64,000 bases of DNA from contig NC_013947.1 of NCBI RefSeq assembly GCF_000024545.1, positions 2,728,001-2,792,000 of the forward strand, written 5' to 3'. Source of the stretch: Stackebrandtia nassauensis DSM 44728 (lineage in GTDB: Bacteria; Actinomycetota; Actinomycetes; Mycobacteriales; Micromonosporaceae). Each line of letters begins with the position of its first letter. Position 1 is the first letter of the stretch. Under the pieces are notes generated by a model that searched no databases, had not been told where the DNA came from, and worked only from the letters and a program-made list of their open reading frames with translations. This document shows positions 44,493 through 51,555 of this stretch, one piece after another. Made by a program: the position numbers and the translations under genes.

Positions 44493-45494
44493 TCAGACCG
44501 GAATGACGCTGATCAGCGCGTCCTCGGAACGTCCGTGAATGTAGTACGGATGGTAAGCCCGCAGCTGGTGCTTGGCGTAGATCGAGAACACCGGCACGCA
44601 ACCACTACCCGTGACCACCGGCACCTTGGCATTGTGCAGATACACCGGCTGGTGATGCACGTACTGCTGGATCCGGGTGTCATCGGAGACGGTGCTCGTC
44701 TTGCACACCGATCCGTCCTTCTTGAACTGTGTGGCCACCAGTGTCGTCCGCACCGACGAACCCTTCTTGTCGTTGGCCGTCTCCGGGCACGGCGGCTTGT
44801 CCTTGCCGTAACACGTGGTCAACTGGAAATCCCCGAAGACACTCAGACTCTTGGTGCCACTGGGGGCCTGCCACAACCCGGACTCCCCGGGCACCGAGGC
44901 ACTGCCCTTGACCGACGGCGTCCACGCCGGTTTCCCGGCCGAGACGAGCGCCCGGCTCGTGGTGGCCGCCTGCGTCGTACCCCGGTACTTCCCGGCGAGC
45001 TCGACGAAACCACTGGTGAGGCTGACCCGACCCGCGTCGCCCAGCGAGCGCGTCCACAGTGACAGGTCACAGCGGAAACTCGCGGCGGTCTTGGAGGGGA
45101 GCAGGAACCGGGTGGTTAGCGAGACCTTTGACAGCGAACCGCTGCCCGCCGCGTAGACGTTCTGGGCCCGCAGCAGTTTGCGCACCGACGTGCCCTTGCT
45201 GTTGAAGCACTCCAACTGGCTGTCGACCAGGATCCGGGTGGTGGCGTTGCCGAACCGCAGATTGCTGTTGACGTACGCGGCCTGCCCCGCCGACACGTTG
45301 ACGGTCAGCGAAGCCACCTTGACGTGCAGCATGGGCGCGTTGTAGGCGGGCGACCGGTAGGTGGCGGGTTTGACATCCACCCGCGAGGAGTCGGCGGTGG
45401 CCACCTGGGCCACCAGCACCCCGGTCGCCGCCACGACGATGGCGAGGACGGCGTACAACAACCGCCGCAAGCGCGGTCGTTTCGGTTTGATCAC
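44493..45494 (-). CDS. Secreted or membrane-anchored protein of unknown function, possible SARP target
   Basis: The 333-residue protein has a basic N-terminus and one hydrophobic segment (LLYAVLAIVVAATGVLVAQV) that is either a signal peptide or an anchor. The rest (about 35-333) is an extracytoplasmic beta-rich domain with six cysteines. I do not recognise a family. It is preceded by an 11-bp-period direct repeat (45537-45556) nearly identical to that before the lipoprotein at 41560, which links both to the SARP between them. Confidence 0.72.
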   Translation of the reverse strand: MIKPKRPRLRRLLYAVLAIVVAATGVLVAQVATADSSRVDVKPATYRSPAYNAPMLHVKVASLTVNVSAGQAAYVNSNLRFGNATTRILVDSQLECFNSKGTSVRKLLRAQNVYAAGSGSLSKVSLTTRFLLPSKTAASFRCDLSLWTRSLGDAGRVSLTSGFVELAGKYRGTTQAATTSRALVSAGKPAWTPSVKGSASVPGESGLWQAPSGTKSLSVFGDFQLTTCYGKDKPPCPETANDKKGSSVRTTLVATQFKKDGSVCKTSTVSDDTRIQQYVHHQPVYLHNAKVPVVTGSGCVPVFSIYAKHQLRAYHPYYIHGRSEDALISVIPV

Positions 45495-45536
45495 GTGAGC
45501 TCCTTAGCGATGAGCGAACCGCCATCCTGATCGGGT

Positions 45537-45556
45537 CCGGCTTCAGATCGGCTTCA
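45537..45556 (-). promoter_or_regulatory. 11-bp-period direct repeat, candidate SARP box upstream of the secreted protein
   Basis: On the minus strand TGAAGCCGA and TGAAGCCGG occur with an 11-base period, 43 bases before the start codon, with CAGGAT 7 bases further on in the -10 position. The arrangement copies that at 41622-41641. Confidence 0.6.
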
Positions 45557-46354
45557 TCACCCGCGAGCGGGCATCCCGTAGACGTATTCCCTGCCGTGGA
45601 CGGTGAACCCGGCCCGGCGCAGGATCGGCCCGGAGGTGCCGGTCCTGGCCTTCACCAGCGCCAGGTCGGCCCCGAGCGCCGCGGCCTCGTCCATTCTGGT
45701 CTTCAAAAGCGCCCGGTAGACGCCGCGCCCCCGGTGCGACTCGACCACGCTGCCGCCCCATAGCTTCGCGACCCCGTCCTCCAAAGTGGTACCCGCCGCG
45801 CCCACCGGTTCACCGTCGGCATAGGCGACGTACCGGAAGATCACCCGCGCCGGGCCCGATGCCACCTGCTTACGAACGTCGGCGGCCTCCCGCTCCTGGA
45901 ACTCCGCGGTGGGCAGCGGAGTACCGAAGACGGCGCTGCTCACCTGGTGTGCGTCGGGCAGCAACGCCGGGTCGTCGATACGACGCACGTCCACATCGGT
46001 GGGTGCGTCCAGTTGCGAATCGGGATCGGGCAGCCGCAGCGCCACCACGTCGAGTTCCTCCTCGACCTTGGCCCCGACCCGCGCCAGGACTTCGGCGAGA
46101 TCCGGCGGTTCGGTCGCCGCGTGGATCGGCCACATCACGGTGCAGTCGGGATCGGCCTCGGCGGCCAACTCACGGACCCGGGACACCAGCGCTTCGGCAC
46201 CGCCGGGTTCGGCCTCGGCGCGCAGGACGGTGGCCCGGCCGTTGGACACAACGACCTTCACGTGCTCGTCCTCCCGCACGACCGCGTCGAACGGCGTCCA
46301 CTGCCATTGGGCGGATATCCGCAGGATGTCGTCGGTCGTCAGCGTCCTGGCCAT
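45557..46354 (-). CDS. GNAT-family N-acetyltransferase
   Basis: The 265-residue protein has a C-terminal GNAT domain (about 125-265) with the acetyl-CoA loop VESHRGRGVYRALL (R-x-x-G-x-A-like) and PILRRAGFTVHGRE. The N-terminal half (about 1-120) is a partly degenerate GNAT-like or unique domain. Many such proteins acetylate antibiotics, peptides or metabolites; the substrate is unknown. It is cytoplasmic and appears to be monocistronic. Confidence 0.85.
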   Translation of the reverse strand: MARTLTTDDILRISAQWQWTPFDAVVREDEHVKVVVSNGRATVLRAEAEPGGAEALVSRVRELAAEADPDCTVMWPIHAATEPPDLAEVLARVGAKVEEELDVVALRLPDPDSQLDAPTDVDVRRIDDPALLPDAHQVSSAVFGTPLPTAEFQEREAADVRKQVASGPARVIFRYVAYADGEPVGAAGTTLEDGVAKLWGGSVVESHRGRGVYRALLKTRMDEAAALGADLALVKARTGTSGPILRRAGFTVHGREYVYGMPARG

Positions 46355-46458
46355 GGTCTTGTGGACCTCTCATCTCCGGTACGGGTGGTCGCGGCAGATG
46401 ATTCCACACTCGCCGGTCGCTGACCGGGTATTTTCCCGGAGCGTGGGCCGGTCGGTCG

Positions 46459-48048
46459 TCACGCCGTGCGGCAGGCTTCGGCCGACTCCGGGACCCGCTC
46501 GGGTTCCGCCGCTTCGGGTTCGGCCTCACCGTCGCCCGTCCCGGCCTCCAGGTGCCGCAGTTTCGTCACGACCAGCACGGAGATCAGCGCGACCAGCACC
46601 GCGCCGATCCCGGCGCCCAGCGCCATGCCGGTGGAGAACGCCGAGCGCGCCGACTCCAGCAGCCCGGCGGCGGCTTCGCCCGGCAGGTCACGGGCCACCG
46701 ACACCGCACCGCCCAGTGTGTCCTCGACGGTCTCGGCCTGGACCGCGGTGGCGGCGTCCGGGACCGCGACGTTGGAGCGGTAGATGGCGGTGCCGATGCT
46801 GCCGAAGATCGCCACTCCCAGCGCCAGCCCGAGTTCGCCACTGGTCTCGGAGGCCGCCCCGGCCGCACCGGCCTTGTTCGGCGGCGCCGAACCGATGATG
46901 AGATCGGCGGTCAGCGACATCGGTGGCCCGAAGCCCAGGGACACGACGATGTGCCCGGCCACGATCAGCCACAGCTGACCGGAGGCGTCGACCTGGGTGA
47001 AGAACAGCATCCCGCCCGCCGCCAGCAGCGCCCCGAACCCGATCAGGTAAGCCGGACGCACCCAGCGCACCAGCCGGGGCAGCAGCAGCGTTCCCACGAT
47101 CCCGAACACCGTCCCCGGAACCATGACCAGGCCCGACTCCAAGGGCGACAGACCCGCCACCAGTTGCAGGTACTGCGCCATGAACAGCATCACCCCGCCC
47201 ATGGAGAACACGGCGATGGTCTGTGTGGACAGCGACACGCTGAACTCCGGGATCCGCAACAGCTTCAGGTCCAGCAGCGGATCGTCGAGCACCCGCTGCC
47301 GCCGCACGAACCCCACGGCGAGCGCGACACCCGCCAGCACGACCGCCACCGGGACCACGCCGACGCCGTCCTCGGCGACCGCCTTGAGACCGTAGATGAC
47401 CGCCAGGACCGCCAGCACCGACAACACCACGCTCAGCGGGTCGAGCCTGCCCGGCTTGGGATCGCGGTACTCCGGCAGCAGCCATGGCCCGACGGCAAGG
47501 AGCAGCAGCATCACCGGGACGCCGAGCAGGAACACCGAACCCCACCACAGCCGCTCCAGCATGATCCCGCCGACCAGCGGCGCCACCGCGCTGCCGCCCA
47601 TGAACGAGGTCATCCACACCGTGATCGCGGTGCGGCGCTGCCCCGCGTGGGCGAACATGTTGCGTATCAACGACATCGTGGACGGCATCAGCGTCGCACC
47701 GGCGATGCCCAGCAGCGCCCGGGCGACGATCAGCAGGTTGGCGTTGGGGGCGAAGGCCGCCAGCACCGAGGCCAGGCCGAACGCGGCCGCCCCGTACAGC
47801 AGCACCCGGCGGCGTCCGACGCGGTCACCGAGGTTGCCCATCGTGATGAGGAAACCCGCGATGAGGAACCCGTAGATGTCGATGATCCACAGCAGCTGCG
47901 AACTGCTGGGATTGAGGTCCTCGGTCAGACTCGGCACCGCCAGGTGCAGCACGTTCATGTCGAGCGCGATGAGGATCGTCGGCAGCGTCAGGACCGCCAG
48001 TCCGATCCATTCGCGGGGACCGGCCTTGTCGGGGGTCAGAGTTCTCAT
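46459..48048 (-). CDS. DHA2-family MFS drug exporter (14 helices)
   Basis: The 529-residue protein has 14 predicted helices, motif A GNLGDRVGRRRVLLYGA, helix 1 ALDMNVLHLAVPSL and a charged C-terminal tail (EAEPEAAEPERVPESAEA). It belongs with QacA/SmvA-like proton-driven exporters of cationic drugs. The ATG at 48048 has AAAGGGCG upstream. Its promoter has a 19-base spacer with a dyad, typical of MerR-controlled genes, so inducible drug export is likely. Confidence 0.88.
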   Translation of the reverse strand: MRTLTPDKAGPREWIGLAVLTLPTILIALDMNVLHLAVPSLTEDLNPSSSQLLWIIDIYGFLIAGFLITMGNLGDRVGRRRVLLYGAAAFGLASVLAAFAPNANLLIVARALLGIAGATLMPSTMSLIRNMFAHAGQRRTAITVWMTSFMGGSAVAPLVGGIMLERLWWGSVFLLGVPVMLLLLAVGPWLLPEYRDPKPGRLDPLSVVLSVLAVLAVIYGLKAVAEDGVGVVPVAVVLAGVALAVGFVRRQRVLDDPLLDLKLLRIPEFSVSLSTQTIAVFSMGGVMLFMAQYLQLVAGLSPLESGLVMVPGTVFGIVGTLLLPRLVRWVRPAYLIGFGALLAAGGMLFFTQVDASGQLWLIVAGHIVVSLGFGPPMSLTADLIIGSAPPNKAGAAGAASETSGELGLALGVAIFGSIGTAIYRSNVAVPDAATAVQAETVEDTLGGAVSVARDLPGEAAAGLLESARSAFSTGMALGAGIGAVLVALISVLVVTKLRHLEAGTGDGEAEPEAAEPERVPESAEACRTA

Positions 48049-48085
48049 GGCGCCCTTTCGATCCGTACTCGACGATGGACTCCTG

Positions 48086-48116
48086 ACGATAGGAGTTAAA
48101 CCAAGGTTCAAGTCAA
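48086..48116 (-). promoter_or_regulatory. MerR-type promoter of the MFS exporter
   Basis: On the minus strand TTGACT and TATCGT are separated by 19 bases rather than 17. The spacer has the dyad TTGAACCTTGGTTTAA, with one mismatch. Long spacers containing dyads are the hallmark of MerR-activated promoters. The regulator is not adjacent. Confidence 0.55.
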
Positions 48117-48173
48117 CGGATTTGGCGTGGCTCACATTCGCCGCCAGCGGACACCATATGGGACAGTGAGACC

Positions 48174-48737
48174 GTGACCAAGACGCTGTACTACACCGCC
48201 ACGAGCATCGACGGCTTCATCGCCGATGCCGACAACTCGCTGTCCTGGCTGTTCGCCGTCGACTCCGGCGGCGAGGGCGGTCCGCCCGACTTCGCGGGGT
48301 TCTTCGCGGGCGTCGGCGCGATGTGCCTGGGCGCCACGACATACCAGTGGATGCTCGACAACCACGGCTACCTCGACAAACCGGACGACTGGCGCGCCGT
48401 CTACGGCGACACGCCGTGCTGGGTGTTCACCCACCGATCGCTGCCGGTGATCCCGGGCGCCGACGTGCGGATGGTGTCGGGCGAGGTCGCGCCGGTTCAC
48501 GAGGCGATGACCGACGCCGCCGCCGACAAGAACATCTGGATCCTCGGCGGCGGTGAACTCGCCGGACATTTCGCCGACGCGGGACTGCTGGACGAGCTGA
48601 ACCTGATGCTGGCGCCGGTGACGCTCGGCGCCGGAGCACCGGTGCTGCCTCGGCGGCTGCTGTCGACCGACCTGCGACTGGTCGACATGACACGGCACGG
48701 GCAGATGGCACAGCTGACCTACGAGCTGCGGCACTAA
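48174..48737 (+). CDS. RibD C-terminal / dihydrofolate-reductase-like protein
   Basis: This 187-residue protein has the DHFR-like fold of the RibD_C family: LYYTATSIDGFIADADNSLS at the N-terminus, CLGATTYQWML, and the NADPH loop IWILGGGELAGHF. Stand-alone members are NADPH-dependent reductases of unknown substrate. It has no deaminase domain, so it is unlikely to replace RibD. The start is GTG at 48174. It lies in a gap between oppositely oriented genes and converges with the response regulator. Confidence 0.85.
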   Translation: MTKTLYYTATSIDGFIADADNSLSWLFAVDSGGEGGPPDFAGFFAGVGAMCLGATTYQWMLDNHGYLDKPDDWRAVYGDTPCWVFTHRSLPVIPGADVRMVSGEVAPVHEAMTDAAADKNIWILGGGELAGHFADAGLLDELNLMLAPVTLGAGAPVLPRRLLSTDLRLVDMTRHGQMAQLTYELRH

Positions 48738-48743
48738 AGCGGC

Positions 48744-48759
48744 CGGTTCACCCGAACCG
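48744..48759. terminator. Small hairpin between convergent genes
   Basis: CGGTTC and GAACCG pair across ACCC in the space between the reductase stop and the last codons of the response regulator. The stem is short, so this is tentative. Confidence 0.3.
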
Positions 48760-49410
48760 ATTCGACGCCTGAAGGTACGCCAGCACCGCCAACACCCGCC
48801 GGTGCCCGGTCTCGCTCTGCGGCAGGTCGAGCTTCGCGAAGATGTTGCGGATGTGTTTGCTCACCGCGGTTTCGGTGATGACCAACGTCGCGGCGATACT
48901 GCCGTTGCCGTAGCCCTCGGCCATCAACCCCAGCACCTCGTGCTCGCGCGCGCTGAGTTTGCCCAGCACCCGTCCGGACGACTTCTGGCCCGCCAGCAGC
49001 TGCGAGATCACCTCCGGGTCGATCGCGGCACCGCCGTCCACGACGCGGCGGATCGCGTCGAGGAACTCCTCGACCTTCCCGACCCGCTCCTTCAACAGAT
49101 ACCCGACCCTGCCGTCGCCGTCGGACAGCAGCTGGGTGGCGTAGTCGTGTTCCACATGCGCCGACAGGACCAGCACCGGCAGTCCCCTGTGGCGCCGCCG
49201 CGCCTCGACCGCGGCGCGCAGTCCCTCGTCGCGGAACGTGGGCGGCAGCCGCACGTCCACCACGGCGATGTCGGGACGCTCCCGGTCGACCGCTTCGAGG
49301 AACTCCTCGGCGGTGGTCGTGCTCGCCGCGACCTCGAAACCCTCCGACTCCAACAGCAGCGTCAGACCCCGGCGCAGCAGCGCGTCGTCCTCGACGATCA
49401 CCACTCGCAC
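48748..49410 (-). CDS. NarL/LuxR-family response regulator
   Basis: The 220-residue protein has a receiver (about 1-120, phosphoacceptor D52 in VVDVRLP, acidic pair E7-D8-D9) and a LuxR-type helix-turn-helix (about 148-205, LSAREHEVLGLMAEGYGNGS). The linker is normal. It overlaps the 3' end of the histidine kinase gene by 13 bases. The pair is divergent from a MacB-like ABC exporter, and a 20-bp palindrome between them (50710-50729) is its probable target. Confidence 0.92.
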   Translation of the reverse strand: MRVVIVEDDALLRRGLTLLLESEGFEVAASTTTAEEFLEAVDRERPDIAVVDVRLPPTFRDEGLRAAVEARRRHRGLPVLVLSAHVEHDYATQLLSDGDGRVGYLLKERVGKVEEFLDAIRRVVDGGAAIDPEVISQLLAGQKSSGRVLGKLSAREHEVLGLMAEGYGNGSIAATLVITETAVSKHIRNIFAKLDLPQSETGHRRVLAVLAYLQASNRFG

Positions 49411-50678
49411 GGCAGCACCGCCTCGATCACGGTCGGCCCGCCCGGCGGACTGTCGAGCGTGAACCGTCCCCAGTGGGCCTCGACGCGGCGGCGCAGCCCG
49501 AGCAGCCCGGTGCCGCCGGTCGCGTCGGCACCGCCGTCGCCGTTATCGGTCACGGTGACCATGAGATCGCCTTTCCCGCCGGAGACACTGACCTCCACCC
49601 GGGATGCTCCACTGTGCTTCACCGCGTTGGTGAGCGACTCGGCGACGATGAAGTACCCGGTCGCCTCCAGGGCCGCCGGAATCGGCGGCAGGTCCCCGAT
49701 TCGCAGGTCACACGATATCGGGCAGCGGGCCGCCAGCGCCGCCAAGGCACCGCCCAGCCCGCGGTCGGCCAGGATCGGCGGATACACCGCCCGCACCACC
49801 TGCCGCAGCTCGGCCAGCGCCTCCACCGCGGTCTCCTGGACCTCGCGCACCAGCGGCAGCGCGGTCGCGGGCCGCGACGGCTCCCGCGACAGCGCCCGTT
49901 CGACCATCCCCAGGTGCATGGTGACGGCGACGAGCCGGTTCTGGACCCCGTCGTGCAGATCGCGTTCGATGCGGCGCAGCTCGATGCCATGGGCGTCAAG
50001 GGCCGCGGCCCGGCTGGCGGTCAGCTCGGCGACCTGCTCGGCCAGGTGCTTGCGGCGGCGCGTCGGCGAGGTCAGCAACCGGCGTCCGGCCCGGGCGTGC
50101 CAGCGCGCCAACGGCGGCGCGGCCAGCATCGCGATGCCGAAGAGCCCCACCGCCAGCCCCAGCATGCCGACGGCGTCGGGCCACGAGTCGACCGGATACA
50201 GCATGCTGACCGGACGGCCCTCCGGAACCAAGTACCACCACAGTGGAACCGAGGCGGCGAACAACACCGCCACCGACAACGCCAACCCGAACAGGCTCAC
50301 CACCAGCCCGGCGGTGGCCTGGAACAGCAGCCACAGCAGGTCGCGACCGGTGGCGCCGTCGGTCAGCGCGATCCGCAACCGGGTCGACGCCGGTCCCTCG
50401 ATACGGCGATACGCGGCCGGGGCGTCGCGGCCCAGATAACGCGACAACCGTCGCCGCTCCCGCCCGGCCAGCACCCGGATCCACAGCACCAGGTACGGCA
50501 GCCCGAACACCCCGATGAGCAGCACACTCATCGAAACGGTCAGCAACGGCAGCAGCCCGAGCGTGACCAGCGCGGGCAACGCCGTGGCGATACCGCCGAC
50601 CAGGTGACCGCAGGCGCGCACAGTGATGCGCACCCGACGGCCGAACATCCCCGGCCCGCTTGTGTTGTCGCTGTTCAC
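49398..50678 (-). CDS. Sensor histidine kinase (HisKA_3 family)
   Basis: The 426-residue membrane kinase has an N-terminal sensor region with two pairs of helices (about 20-58 and 105-170), a HisKA_3 dimer domain with H242 (RRIERDLHDGVQNRL) and a HATPase domain (ESLTNAVKHSG, VTDNGDGG, GLLGLRRRVEAHWG). There is no large outside domain, so it may sense membrane stress or membrane-bound drugs. The GTG at 50678 is chosen because the frame further upstream crosses the palindrome at 50710. It signals to the adjacent NarL regulator. Confidence 0.9.
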   Translation of the reverse strand: MNSDNTSGPGMFGRRVRITVRACGHLVGGIATALPALVTLGLLPLLTVSMSVLLIGVFGLPYLVLWIRVLAGRERRRLSRYLGRDAPAAYRRIEGPASTRLRIALTDGATGRDLLWLLFQATAGLVVSLFGLALSVAVLFAASVPLWWYLVPEGRPVSMLYPVDSWPDAVGMLGLAVGLFGIAMLAAPPLARWHARAGRRLLTSPTRRRKHLAEQVAELTASRAAALDAHGIELRRIERDLHDGVQNRLVAVTMHLGMVERALSREPSRPATALPLVREVQETAVEALAELRQVVRAVYPPILADRGLGGALAALAARCPISCDLRIGDLPPIPAALEATGYFIVAESLTNAVKHSGASRVEVSVSGGKGDLMVTVTDNGDGGADATGGTGLLGLRRRVEAHWGRFTLDSPPGGPTVIEAVLPCEW

Positions 50679-50709
50679 GATCGCTGACCTCGTCGCTTCC
50701 CGCCGCCGC

Positions 50710-50729
50710 GGGTATAGCTGGCTATACCC
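50710..50729. promoter_or_regulatory. Perfect palindrome in the divergent promoter of kinase and ABC exporter
   Basis: GGGTATAGC and GCTATACCC flank a 2-base centre. A further half-like GGCTAT follows at 50736-50741. It lies 32 bases before the kinase start and 86 bases before the ABC start. A dimer of the NarL-type regulator is the likely ligand. Confidence 0.6.
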
Positions 50730-50814
50730 CGAAACGGCTATCCCACCATATTGTCCACTGCCGGTTCGGCTCCATAGTCTCGGCGCCATCACGAGGCGTC
50801 AAGGAGAGCCGACA

Positions 50815-51552
50815 ATGGACACAATCGGGCGCACGGACACCGAGGTGGTGCGCGTCGAAGCCGTTACCAAGGACTACGGCACGGTGAAGGCACTGCGAGG
50901 CGTCGACCTCGACCTGCCCGGCGGCGGCTTCACCGCCGTGATGGGGCCCTCGGGCTCGGGCAAGAGCACACTGTTGCACTGCGCCGCCGGACTCGACCGG
51001 CCCAGCTCCGGCTCGGTGTGGCTGGGCGCCACCGACCTGGCGACGCTGTCGGAGACGGCACTGACCGAGTTGCGCCGCACCAGGATCGGCTTCATCTTTC
51101 AGGCGTACAACCTCATCGGATCGCTGACCGTCGAACAGAACATCACGCTGCCGCTGCGGCTGGCCGGGGCCCGCGCCGACCCGGACTGGCTGGCCGAGAT
51201 CGTGACGCAGGTGGGGCTGGACCAGCGCCTGACGCATCGTCCGGCGCGACTGTCCGGCGGCCAACAGCAGCAGGTCGCCATCGCGCGGGCCCTGATCACC
51301 CGACCCGCCGTCGTCTTCGCCGACGAACCGACCGGCGCACTCGACACCCGCACCGGCCAGCAGGTGCTGGAACTGTTGCGGCGCATGGTCGACACCTTCG
51401 GGCAGCGGGTACTGATGGTGACCCACGACCCGGTGGCCGCCTCCTGGGCCGACCGGGTGGTGTTCCTCGCCGACGGGAAACTCGCCGGGGAACTGCGCCG
51501 GCCCGATCCCGAACAGGTGGCCGCGCGGCTGACCACGTTGGGGGAGTGGTGA
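50815..51552 (+). CDS. ABC exporter ATP-binding protein, MacB/LolD type
   Basis: This 245-residue ATPase has Walker A GPSGSGKS, signature LSGGQQQQV, Walker B VVFADEPTGALD and the MVTHDP switch. The GALD after Walker B is typical of MacB/LolD/BceA ATPases that serve FtsX-type permeases. The ATG at 50815 has AAGGAG upstream. It precedes the large permease gene by 3 bases and is divergent from a two-component system. Antimicrobial-peptide or envelope-stress resistance is the usual role of this combination. Confidence 0.93.
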   Translation: MDTIGRTDTEVVRVEAVTKDYGTVKALRGVDLDLPGGGFTAVMGPSGSGKSTLLHCAAGLDRPSSGSVWLGATDLATLSETALTELRRTRIGFIFQAYNLIGSLTVEQNITLPLRLAGARADPDWLAEIVTQVGLDQRLTHRPARLSGGQQQQVAIARALITRPAVVFADEPTGALDTRTGQQVLELLRRMVDTFGQRVLMVTHDPVAASWADRVVFLADGKLAGELRRPDPEQVAARLTTLGEW

Positions 51553-51555
51553 ACC

